A DNA stretch of 34,284 nt from Chloroflexota bacterium (GTDB taxonomy: Bacteria > Chloroflexota > Anaerolineae > Caldilineales > Caldilineaceae): contig BOKO01000036.1 in the NCBI GenBank assembly GCA_016861025.1, positions 1 through 34,284 of the forward strand, in the 5' to 3' direction. Positions 18,001 through 24,296 of this stretch are shown piece by piece; the stretch's first letter is position 1, and the number at the start of each line of letters is the position of its first letter. Made by a program: the position numbers and the translations under genes. Below the pieces are notes generated by a model. The model saw nothing but the letters and a program-made list of their open reading frames with translations, made no database searches and had not been told where the DNA came from.

Positions 18001-18178
18001 AGGATCGACGGTCGCCGTTTGGGGAACCGAAGACATCGACACCGTGTTGCGCCTGCCCCCTCCGCCCGTTTTTCTGCGCGAGCGGATCCTTCCACACTCG
18101 CTTGAACAAGGCGTGGCACAAATCCTCGAAGGTTCCCCACTCCTTGGGCGGGGCAATTTGCTTGGCACGAAACTGCAT
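15062..18178 (-). CDS. Mrr-like nuclease / P-loop NTPase / helical-repeat protein (Avs-like defence candidate)
   Basis: This is a 1038-residue protein read from 18178 to 15062, with AGGGG ahead of the ATG. Residues ~15-70 form an Mrr-type PD-(D/E)xK domain: E18 in TFEDLCHALF, D48 in HGVDVFG, and Q64-C-K66 in GVQCKGKD. A P-loop NTPase follows: Walker A LIGEPGAGKS near 246-256 and Walker B LYLIDDAH near 295-302. The C-terminal ~600 residues are helical with repeat-like spacing (for example LADLLRSVAYVKVDD) and no known motif. A nuclease at the N-terminus, a central STAND-like ATPase and a C-terminal sensor is the plan of Avs and related antiviral proteins; assignment to that group is inference. 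It is transcribed against the core genes on both sides, as expected for inserted cargo. Confidence 0.7.
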   Translation of the reverse strand: MQFRAKQIAPPKEWGTFEDLCHALFKRVWKDPLAQKNGRRGQAQHGVDVFGSPNGDRRSYRGVQCKGKDTNYGSRAEWSEVLAEVAKAERFSPKLDEWIFSTTAPVDAALQRAAREFSVEHRAKGLFSVDVLGWEEIQALMADAPDVIAEFYPEHADHLPQVIEALRALPSLEAKLAGLVEKIDAKLLEPSNPHGSAVWEMVTLDGDRGMGPALMGYPLGPSDASACPRLTEVGTILTQLRIAYSARLIGEPGAGKSICSYQAAKELAADGFEVLRLLDPQADNITLEAALPGRHRLYLIDDAHLLKPHILNRMEDQAGPDRMVLSTHNAVEPVSHRGAITLDAKRAVKTIAAALRADLPNTLKAVRLADDDVGERMMNTDLGERLDHAENAADRPWQFCFVLGGGWRRSKQAADSARAANADLILAAVAIRQMVSRDARALPAEIAQVCERAGINNEAVDQGLEWLGKQRLIVGASDCRTPHQRFASVVLKRILEGQDKDGREKIATMIEGALCDPQFPHAGLRVLIHELRFGSGDYSWSRLLGQPGVEAAVARCWAAAGSDRGFAALALSDLWDFAEGGATAVVGPHVTTLANWISNPSHGAYGFGHILNNLAQEDPDVAKKVVAASDPVAIATAYSNANPDTAYGLADLLRSVAYVKVDDFNATVRATLNRDKLRELANHEDFLKDAFIFSKFCASVVWWDENLALEMAERFVPTAQQVLAKDPVEGFHQLSRDFASTVLRVFDALHVYVGKLKPTRRQWSIARRICEKIDPKRTAEQISTVRPRHFQSAGFFLHFLSQSAPRKYEAVLRQLSWEKLNSVIGDDWANMPHDTEVLLGTLYLRSPTQQLVQKFISNNSDRIVHFPPRLMLMAPEVGLEHLAKGGSLRLAEYGHLSWDFGGIALAIIAESRPELVEQAVTPFVGAIARGLTNYNRDSTGPAEGLVRVVIEHAPIAWRGVLAELDPAVAEKNLAECLTRDEDHRRTAAAVIESAITLDSAIGDMARRLRARFPKASTASIDTAPFSQRRGWSRGKRKG

Positions 18179-18339
18179 CTGGCCCCTGTAATATGCTTTC
18201 GCGCTAGGCGTCGCCTTCCGGATGCCGAATGAAGTCTATGTTGTTTTCAGGTGGGCGCGCCTACTTCGATCGATTAGCGCTGGGTCTCCAGAGTACGTTT
18301 CGATCAACTACAGCGCGATCAACGGTACACAACGTGCGG

Positions 18340-18507
18340 CTACCGCCGCATGAGCATCAACGCGCCCACGACCACGAGGATCAGCGGCCACCATTGATGG
18401 AACAGCGGTCCGAGCCGCGGCAGGTAGCCTAAGTTCGATGCGAGCAGCAGGACACCCGCGACTATGAGGATGACGGCTGCAGCTTTCGACCGAAAGAGCA
18501 TCGGCAT
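18340..18507 (-). CDS. 55-residue two-TM membrane protein, LiaI/LiaF-like
   Basis: This short gene lies between the large nuclease-NTPase and the XRE gene. From ATG 18507 to TAG 18340 it encodes 55 residues with two hydrophobic segments. The first is AAAVILIVAGVLLLASNLGYLP, quoted in parts: AAVILIVAGVLLLAS then NLGYLP. The second is WWPLILVVVGALMLM, followed by a short RR tail. The two-helix hairpin with NLGxLP and WWPLIL is the pattern of the LiaI/LiaF-like transmembrane region found in many small envelope proteins. It starts only 9 bases after the XRE stop and is probably co-transcribed with it. Its function is unknown; a membrane role is likely. Confidence 0.65.
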   Translation of the reverse strand: MPMLFRSKAAAVILIVAGVLLLASNLGYLPRLGPLFHQWWPLILVVVGALMLMRR

Positions 18508-18516
18508 CCTCGGTGT

Positions 18517-18984
18517 CTAGCGTTTACGCCGCGCGGGATACTTAACCGAAAGCGCGGCCTTCAGCCTGGTTGCCGCCTCCCGCTTCCCGACGGTTCTCAG
18601 CGCCGCGATCTTCGCGAGCTGCTCTTTGCGTGGCGCCGTTGTTCCTGATTCCCACGCGTAGACCGAGTTCGCGCTGACGCCGACGAGCTTTCCGAAATCG
18701 GCTGCAGACACTCCGAGCCTGTTCCGTTGGGAACGCAGGCCCTTCGCGACAAAGCGAATCTTTGGCTCGTTTGAATCGTTAGCAGAGGTCGCGGCCTGTT
18801 GCTGACGGGCCGCACGCGCGAGCAGCGCTACCTGCCGCTCCAGCACAGCGATCTTACGATTCATCGCTGCTATGAGGTGACGCTGCTGTACCGTCGCCCT
18901 TTTGGTGGTATCGGTAAGCCTCCGGATTTCGCGACGGGACAGCCGCGCAATCTCATCGCGAAGAACGCCCGCAATGTTTGCCAT
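18517..18984 (-). CDS. XRE-family helix-turn-helix regulator with N-terminal coiled coil
   Basis: This 155-residue protein has residues ~1-65 as a charged amphipathic helix region (KIAVLERQVALLARA) likely to coil and dimerise. A short linker leads to a Cro/CI-type HTH at ~80-130: LRSQRNRLGVSAADFGKLVG, then VSANSVYAWESGTTAPR, where the recognition helix is clear. The basic tail ends ARRKR. It probably represses its own promoter: a palindrome TACCC-N6-GGGTA (18988-19003) sits a few bases upstream of its ATG. The 55-residue membrane protein follows by 9 bases. It is divergent from the PRTRC operon and could also influence it through the shared 165-base region. Confidence 0.78.
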   Translation of the reverse strand: MANIAGVLRDEIARLSRREIRRLTDTTKRATVQQRHLIAAMNRKIAVLERQVALLARAARQQQAATSANDSNEPKIRFVAKGLRSQRNRLGVSAADFGKLVGVSANSVYAWESGTTAPRKEQLAKIAALRTVGKREAATRLKAALSVKYPARRKR

Positions 18985-18987
18985 GTG

Positions 18988-19003
18988 TACCCTTGAGTGG
19001 GTA
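18988..19003. promoter_or_regulatory. Candidate XRE operator palindrome
   Basis: TACCC (18988-18992) and GGGTA (18999-19003) form an inverted repeat with a 6-base spacer. It covers the ribosome-site region of the XRE gene in the divergent region before ParB. Binding is inferred from position only. Confidence 0.4.
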
Positions 19004-19110
19004 GAAAGAGCGGCACTTTACCAAAGGCGGCCATTGATGACGACCGCTACGAAGGTTGCTCGACGCGAGGCGCGCGGTTGCAGCAAGGAACTTCACTGAG
19101 ACGATGAGCT

Positions 19111-19131
19111 AACGCCCCGAGAGCGGGCGTT
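19111..19131 (+). promoter_or_regulatory. Leader hairpin before PRTRC ParB
   Basis: AACGCCC (19111-19117) pairs with GGGCGTT (19125-19131) around a 7-base loop. The strong AGGAGG ribosome site (19140-19145) and ATG 19150 follow at once. It sits where a structure could gate translation of the first PRTRC gene. Confidence 0.55.
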
Positions 19132-19149
19132 CTCGACTCAGGAGGTTTC

Positions 19150-20910
19150 ATGCAAGAGACAGCGAGCCTGTCGCGTATCCGGCCAGGAAGGAACCCGCGC
19201 GAGTTCTTCGACGAGGCCGAGATGAACGAGCTGGCCGAATCGATCCGCAGCTACGGCGTCCTGCAGCCGATATTGGTACGACCGGCAGAGGAAGCAGGCC
19301 GCTACGTGATCATCGCGGGCGAGCGCCGCTACCGGGCGGCAAAGGCTGTGTTCGGCGACGACTACGAGGTGCCCATCGTCGTCAAGGACTTCGGTGATGA
19401 CGATGCCGAGGCGGTGGCGCTCATCGAGAACGTCCACCGAGCGCAGATGTCGATCGCCGAGGAAGCCAGGGCGGCGATGCGGCTCCTATACCGCAACAGG
19501 AACGCGCGCGAGGAAACCGCGCGCCAACTTGGCTGGTCGCCGCAAAAACTGGACAGCCGGCTCGCGTTGACGGCGTGCTCGGAGACGGTTCTCAAGGCGC
19601 TCACCGAACGCAAGATTCTGGTCGGCCACGCCGAACTGCTCGCCGGCGTGCCACCCGCAACGCAGGACAGCGTGCTCAAGGGCATTCTCGACCACAACGT
19701 TTCGGTGGTGGTGCTCAAGGCGCAGTTGGGGAAGTTCGCCCGCAAGCTCGCCGACGCCATCTTCGACACCCATCAGTGCAACGGCTGTCCACATAACTCG
19801 GCGATGCAGGCGGGGCTGTTCGGCGAATCGCTCGGGGAGGGCTACTGCCAGCATCCGACCCATTTCGACGAGTTGACTACCCAAGTGGTCGAGGCGAAGG
19901 CGGCGCGGCTAAAGGACGAGTATCCGGTCGTCAAGATCGTACGGAAGGAAGATGGCTTCCAGCCACTGCACCTCACGGCAGAGGGCGACCTGGGAGTCGG
20001 CGCCGAACAGTACGAATCGTGCAAGGGATGCCAGAGCTTCGGCTGCTCCGTGTCGAATATGCCGGGATCGTATGGCGAGGTCACCGCGTCGCTGTGCTTT
20101 GACGCGACATGCAACAGCAAGGAAGTCGCGGCACGGCGCAAAGCGGAACGCGAGGCGCGCGAAGCGACCACCGGGTTGGCAAGTACGCTCCAAGCATCCA
20201 AAAACCACGGAACGAAGGTGACGGCGAGAAGCAAGCATCCAACACCTTCGAATCAGACCCCGCCGCGGCTGCTTCAGTACCGCGTCGAGCAGTGGCGCAG
20301 GTGGGTCGCCAACGCACTCATGGCGCAAGGCGAGCGTAACCGGCGGGCGCTGATCGCGCTCACTTTGGCGGGAGATGGCGACCAGTTGAGCGCGAGCCAT
20401 TACGGCGAGGCGGTGGGGAAGATCACCAAGACGAGCAAGACAACCGGCGGATCGTTCAAGTCTCTCCTCGAAGAGTCGGACGGCTTCCAGGCAGATCACA
20501 TCGACGCGCTCATGAAGGCGATCACCGCGTCGGCCGCGTTCGGCGTCGATCAGGTGAACCTCGAAGTGCTGTTGAACTACCTGGAGATCGAGGAAGAGCA
20601 GTGCTTCCGGCTCTCTCACGCGTTTCTCGCCTTGTTCACCAAGAGCGAACTGGAAAGTCTCGCCGAAGAACTCGAACTCAAGAAGGCTTTGGGCACGCAG
20701 TTCAAGAAGCTGCGAGAGGGGAAGCGCGAGGATTTCATCAACGGTCTGCTCGGCGTCAAGGGCGCCACGTACGAAGGGCTGGTGCCGAGGGTGATGCGCT
20801 ACCCGCGCAAGAAGTTCCAATGCAGCGGCGGCAGCGGCGCGAGCGAGGGCGCGCGGGGTGCAGCAACGGACCCTGCACTCGCGAAGGACCCGCAGGCGGT
20901 GGAGGGTTAG
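19150..20910 (+). CDS. PRTRC system ParB-family protein
   Basis: This 586-residue protein has AGGAGG 4 bases before ATG 19150. The N-terminal ParB/Srx-type domain shows GVLQPILVRP (~36-45), the GERRYRAAK motif (~57-65) and LIENVHRAQMS (~91-101). An HTH region follows at about 120-175 (ARQLGWSPQKLDSRLAL). The central and C-terminal parts hold two Cys clusters, CNGCPHN...GYCQHP near 215-240 and CKGCQSFGCS...CFDATCN near 297-325, probable zinc sites typical of the PRTRC version. The TIGRFAM name PRTRC stands for ParB-Related, ThiF-Related Cassette, a system often carried on plasmids. A role in partition or element maintenance is inferred; no parS-like repeat array was seen nearby. It opens a seven-gene operon. 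Confidence 0.92.
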   Translation: MQETASLSRIRPGRNPREFFDEAEMNELAESIRSYGVLQPILVRPAEEAGRYVIIAGERRYRAAKAVFGDDYEVPIVVKDFGDDDAEAVALIENVHRAQMSIAEEARAAMRLLYRNRNAREETARQLGWSPQKLDSRLALTACSETVLKALTERKILVGHAELLAGVPPATQDSVLKGILDHNVSVVVLKAQLGKFARKLADAIFDTHQCNGCPHNSAMQAGLFGESLGEGYCQHPTHFDELTTQVVEAKAARLKDEYPVVKIVRKEDGFQPLHLTAEGDLGVGAEQYESCKGCQSFGCSVSNMPGSYGEVTASLCFDATCNSKEVAARRKAEREAREATTGLASTLQASKNHGTKVTARSKHPTPSNQTPPRLLQYRVEQWRRWVANALMAQGERNRRALIALTLAGDGDQLSASHYGEAVGKITKTSKTTGGSFKSLLEESDGFQADHIDALMKAITASAAFGVDQVNLEVLLNYLEIEEEQCFRLSHAFLALFTKSELESLAEELELKKALGTQFKKLREGKREDFINGLLGVKGATYEGLVPRVMRYPRKKFQCSGGSGASEGARGAATDPALAKDPQAVEG

Positions 20911-20971
20911 ACAAACGGGAGTGCGGTCTTACGATCAATTCGTGGAGGCAGTGAAACGCAAGGAGAAATCA

Positions 20972-21427
20972 ATGACGATGTTCACCGAACTCTATGAACT
21001 GGCAACGACCGCCACGCTGGCCATGGTGATCAGCGCCGATGAGAAGCGCGGGACGCTCACCATCAGCGTGATGCCCAAGCCGAAGAAGGATGCAGGCGAA
21101 CCGGCACTAACCAAGGACCTCACGCTGACTGCGACCCCGGCCGAGTTCGACAGCGGCTTCGTGGCGGCGCTCAAGGGCTATCGCGAAACGCGCGCTGGCT
21201 TGATCGAGCAGGCCGAGGCGACCAAGGAAGTGCTGCAAGCGGCCAAGGAGGCGGCGGCGAAGAAGGCAGCGGAGGCGACGACGAAGGTATCGAAGCCGAC
21301 GGCCAAGCCATCAACGAAACCATCGAGCGCAGACGACGCGGACGAGAGCGGGTCGGAAGAAGCGGACGGCGAATCGGAAACCACGAACCAGACCACGGAC
21401 GGCGTTCAACCCAACCTATTCGCTTAG
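20972..21427 (+). CDS. PRTRC system protein E
   Basis: This 151-residue protein starts at ATG 20972 with AGGAG (20961-20965) at good spacing. Residues ~1-85 carry the conserved-looking part (MFTELYELATTATLAMVIS, then LTISVMPKPKKDAGEPAL). The rest is an Ala/Lys/Thr-rich and then acidic Ser/Asp/Glu-rich low-complexity tail ending QPNLFA. This matches PRTRC protein E in position (after ParB, before C) and pattern. No catalytic motif is visible and its role is unknown. The gene is second in the operon. Confidence 0.85.
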   Translation: MTMFTELYELATTATLAMVISADEKRGTLTISVMPKPKKDAGEPALTKDLTLTATPAEFDSGFVAALKGYRETRAGLIEQAEATKEVLQAAKEAAAKKAAEATTKVSKPTAKPSTKPSSADDADESGSEEADGESETTNQTTDGVQPNLFA

Positions 21428-21439
21428 AGAGGACGAGAC

Positions 21440-21646
21440 ATGAGCATCGAAGTCAAAGAGATCGCGCGGCGCTACCGGTACAACGGGGTGACGCTGCCCG
21501 ACGTCGCCGGCATGAGTCCCAAGGAAATCCGCGATCTCTATAGCGCGCAGTACCCGGAACTTGTGAGCGCGGAAATCGAGACGGGCGAGATCGTGGATGG
21601 GGTGCAGGAGATTACCTTCAAGCGCGCCGTGGGCACCAAGGGCTGA
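21440..21646 (+). CDS. PRTRC system protein C, ubiquitin-like
   Basis: This 68-residue protein has the family blocks YNGVTLPDV, SPKEIRDLYSAQYPEL and a C-terminal RAVGTKG. The family has been described as a prokaryotic ubiquitin-like (beta-grasp) protein encoded with E1-, E2- and JAB-type partners (work of Burroughs, Iyer and Aravind, from memory). The protein ends exactly in Gly, so no proteolytic trimming is needed before adenylation by the ThiF protein of this cassette. Spacing to E is 12 bases. Attachment to targets has not been shown by anything in the sequence. Confidence 0.88.
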   Translation: MSIEVKEIARRYRYNGVTLPDVAGMSPKEIRDLYSAQYPELVSAEIETGEIVDGVQEITFKRAVGTKG

Positions 21647-21647
21647 T

Positions 21648-21866
21648 ATGCGGCTTGCCGTCTTCAAGGCGCGCGTCGAAGCGCTGGCGCAAGGTGAGAT
21701 CAGATCACCCAACGCATCGCTCGTGCGCGCCTTGAACAAGAAGGAAGTCAGGCGATGCTCGAAGGCATGGGACGCTTTCATTCGCAACTGCGCCGAAGCG
21801 CCGATGCGCAGCAGTCCGGTGTTGCGGCAACTACCGCCGTCCGGTTGGCTGCCGCCTATCGCGTGA
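21648..21866 (+). CDS. Possible 72-residue protein between PRTRC C and F
   Basis: An ATG at 21648 lies one base after the protein C stop and opens a 72-residue frame (MRLAVFKARVEALAQGE..., rich in Arg/Lys, ending SGWLPPIA). Its TGA (21864-21866) overlaps a GTG (21863) that is in frame with PRTRC F. If F starts at that GTG, the two genes are translationally coupled and hardly overlap. If F starts at ATG 21755, the two overlap by 112 bases and this frame is less likely to be real. No domain is recognised. Confidence 0.35.
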   Translation: MRLAVFKARVEALAQGEIRSPNASLVRALNKKEVRRCSKAWDAFIRNCAEAPMRSSPVLRQLPPSGWLPPIA

Positions 21867-22867
21867 GGGCAGGATGGGGACTGCCACGGCTCGACGCTCG
21901 GGTGCCCCTCGAACTCACGCCGCACCCGCTTGCCTCGGCCAATGCTACGGTCGCGCGCTTTCTGCTCGAGGCGAAGGCGGTGAGCGAGCGCGACATTCCG
22001 GCGGCGTGGAACGATGAGTTGCTCGTCTGCCAAGCCGCGCTGGATGCGTGGGTCAAGCGCGAGATCGGGCCGCTGCGCTGTTTCGCTCCGCAGTTCGTGT
22101 TACGGCCGGTGCGGGGCTCGGCGCGCGACGCCCGTGGCTTGCCAACGCAGAAGGTCGAGTACAGCCAAATCCAGGTTGCGTGGTTCCAGCAGGACGAGCA
22201 GCAGTGGGCCGTGGGATATGGGCTAGAGCGGCTGGAGCAGGCGGTACCGGCGCTCGGTGCGAGCGCCCTCCACATCCTCGATGAGCATAGCCGCTTCGTC
22301 TACCCGGTGTTCACGCCGCGCACTGCGCAGGACGTGGCGTCGATGCTTTACTGGTACGGCGAAGAGGATGAAACCTTCGCGCTGGAGGAGGCGTGTGGCG
22401 ACGACGAGGAAGCGCGCGCTGCCATGCGCAATGAGATGGTCACCAAAGCGCACGTGACCGAGGCATTCCCGGCATGGTCGCTGGCGTGGCAACCCGAAAC
22501 GCTCGATGCAGCGAGGCTGGCGCGGATCGCAGAGGATAACGGCGATGCATTCACGCGAGACGTTGCGTCACTGCTCACCCGGTTAGCCCGTCTCAAAATC
22601 AAGGACGATTGTCGACCCGAGATCGACGGTGAGTTCATCGGCTTCGGAGCGGTGCTTTCGTGGCGCGCGGACGATCTGACAGTGCGGGTGTACGACGATC
22701 TCATCAACACGGCCCAGCAAGCGGAATTCTGCGACGTGATGGGCGAGGTCTTCTTCGATCTCCGCGAGCCGCGCGCGCTGCGGGCTTGGCAACGCAAGAT
22801 GCGCGTTCGCTTCGAGGCCATCGGCCTCATCGATGAGTTGATCTGGCGCCTGTCCGAGGCAGACTGA
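21755..22867 (+). CDS. PRTRC system protein F
   Basis: The frame gives 370 residues from ATG 21755, or 334 from GTG 21863. The first 36 residues of the long form look unlike a conserved start, and family-like sequence begins at about GWGLPRLDARVPLELT. So the later GTG, coupled to the small upstream frame, is quite possible. The protein continues with RPVRGSARDARGLPTQKVEYSQ (a probable basic loop), a block of acidic residues (YGEEDETFALEEACGDDEEA) and a C-terminal region ending IDELIWRLSEAD. No enzymatic motif is recognised. Family assignment rests on position between C and B and on overall pattern. Its role is unknown. Confidence 0.82.
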   Translation: MLEGMGRFHSQLRRSADAQQSGVAATTAVRLAAAYRVRAGWGLPRLDARVPLELTPHPLASANATVARFLLEAKAVSERDIPAAWNDELLVCQAALDAWVKREIGPLRCFAPQFVLRPVRGSARDARGLPTQKVEYSQIQVAWFQQDEQQWAVGYGLERLEQAVPALGASALHILDEHSRFVYPVFTPRTAQDVASMLYWYGEEDETFALEEACGDDEEARAAMRNEMVTKAHVTEAFPAWSLAWQPETLDAARLARIAEDNGDAFTRDVASLLTRLARLKIKDDCRPEIDGEFIGFGAVLSWRADDLTVRVYDDLINTAQQAEFCDVMGEVFFDLREPRALRAWQRKMRVRFEAIGLIDELIWRLSEAD

Positions 22868-22885
22868 ACCTAGGAGACAGGAGAG

Positions 22886-23617
22886 ATGAATCAAGCCGAG
22901 TTTCACATCCGCACCGAACAGGACGGTGTGCTCGCCCTGCAGCAAGCGGTATTGATCTACCGCGGCGCACAGGGCAGTGCCTTTGCCACCGTGCATGACA
23001 TCGAAGAAATCAACGGTGAGGCGACCATTCTCGCCGGCAAGGCGATGACGCCGCGTGCAGCCATCATGCTCTCCCGCGAGCTCGCCAAGGGAATCCGTCA
23101 CGGCGGCTTCAATCCCGAAACCGTGCTGTACATGGACGGCGATTTGCTGCTCTGGTGGACTCGGCCCGGCAAGCGGCACATCGCCTTCCGCGCGGAAGGG
23201 CTGGGAGCAGTTGAGCGCGGAGAAGTCGTACCGCACCCGGGGCTCGTGTTCGCGGCTTCCAGCCAGGTCTGGAGGGTGTGGGCCGTGAAGGGGGACGCGC
23301 GACCCACGCCGGATACAGCGCTCTTCCAAGCGCCTTACTTCAACGTGTATGACGGCGGTGGCATCTGCCAAGGCAGCGCCAACGTGCCCGAGGTTACGAC
23401 CGCCGAGAAAATCGAGGCGTGGAACGACGCCTTCTTCGGCTCCTTCTTCACTCACCCCAACGTGCGCAAGAACCTCGTGAAGTATCGCGGGGGCGCGTAC
23501 AAGTTCTGGAAGGACATGCTCGACGGCAAGTTCGCGCATTTTCCGGAACGTGTGCTGGTGCCGGTGCAGACGACGTTGGGGCAGTTGCTCGACGGCACGG
23601 CGCAACGCAATGATTGA
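22886..23617 (+). CDS. PRTRC system protein B, E2-like
   Basis: This 243-residue protein has AGGAGACAGGAGAG just before ATG 22886. Its only cysteine, C161, lies in NVYDGGGICQGS, which resembles the G-x-I-C active-site context of ubiquitin-conjugating E2 enzymes. PRTRC B has been placed in a prokaryotic E2-like family (from memory of Pfam and Aravind-group work). If so, C161 would carry the protein C thioester passed on by ThiF. The N-terminal half (LALQQAVLIYRG, VLYMDGDLLLWW) is beta-rich. It overlaps the next gene (A) by 8 bases. Confidence 0.88.
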   Translation: MNQAEFHIRTEQDGVLALQQAVLIYRGAQGSAFATVHDIEEINGEATILAGKAMTPRAAIMLSRELAKGIRHGGFNPETVLYMDGDLLLWWTRPGKRHIAFRAEGLGAVERGEVVPHPGLVFAASSQVWRVWAVKGDARPTPDTALFQAPYFNVYDGGGICQGSANVPEVTTAEKIEAWNDAFFGSFFTHPNVRKNLVKYRGGAYKFWKDMLDGKFAHFPERVLVPVQTTLGQLLDGTAQRND

Positions 23618-24296
23618 TCCGCGCGACGAGGCGCTGCAGCGCGCGTGCCCGGTCATCGCCGCGCCGTTGTTTGGTGTGTTGCCCGCGATGGAAAACGGGC
23701 AGCGCATCATCGTGGCGAGCAACGGGGTATTCGTGCAGGTCAAGCGCGACTGGCTCGACTGCATGGAGCGCTTGGGCGGCATCGAGCCAGCGATGCCCCT
23801 GCCGTACGGCAAGATAACTCCAATCGTCTGCTTCAGCTTCGGAACAATCCCGATCGCGCTCCTCGACGGATTCATCGCCTCGGGTCGTGCCGCATTGCCG
23901 AACGAGATCGCGGGTGGCCTGATCTACTCCGCAGCGCGAGCAACGCTGCGGCTCGCGATCTATGAGCCGCTGCACAGCACGGCGCACGGCATCGAGTACC
24001 GGATGCCGTCTCTCGCCCGCGACGAGAGCATCGCCGTGGACCTGCATACGCACGGTCGCTTGCCGGCCTTCTGGTCGGCCACGGATGACCTGGACGATCG
24101 CTCCGTGAAGGTCGCCGGCGTGTTCGGCAATCTGGACGGCGAACGGCCAAGCGCGGCATTCCGCCTCGTGCTCAACGGGATGTACCGGCCGCTCGCGCAT
24201 CCGTGGCAAGCGGCATCGCCAAGGGTTGATACCGACAATTCATGGCGCACACTCGATGCATTGGGCCTTAACGTAGGTGAGGCGTGGATCATCTGA
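23610..24296 (+). CDS. PRTRC system protein A, JAB/JAMM metalloprotease-like
   Basis: From ATG 23610 (overlapping the protein B stop) the protein has 228 residues; an upstream in-frame start at 23550 would add a Cys/Arg-rich arm that looks like out-of-frame B sequence. Residues 145-159 read LHTHGRLPAFWSATD, a perfect JAMM pattern HxH-x7-S-x2-D with H146, H148, S156 and D159. E99 in PNEIAGG is a candidate for the catalytic Glu. JAMM enzymes remove ubiquitin-like proteins or trim their C-termini using zinc. With C, B and ThiF next to it, A would be the deconjugating or processing enzyme of the system. It overlaps ThiF by 13 bases. Confidence 0.88.
   Translation: MIDPRDEALQRACPVIAAPLFGVLPAMENGQRIIVASNGVFVQVKRDWLDCMERLGGIEPAMPLPYGKITPIVCFSFGTIPIALLDGFIASGRAALPNEIAGGLIYSAARATLRLAIYEPLHSTAHGIEYRMPSLARDESIAVDLHTHGRLPAFWSATDDLDDRSVKVAGVFGNLDGERPSAAFRLVLNGMYRPLAHPWQAASPRVDTDNSWRTLDALGLNVGEAWII

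Noticed and set aside
19000..19110. Centromere-like (parS) repeats before ParB
   Set aside because: Only one short palindrome (18988-19003) is visible, better explained as an XRE operator; no iteron array is present.
22583..23875. Long minus-strand frame of 430 codons under PRTRC F, B and A
   Set aside because: It is a shadow of GC-rich coding sequence; the plus-strand genes have clear families and start signals.
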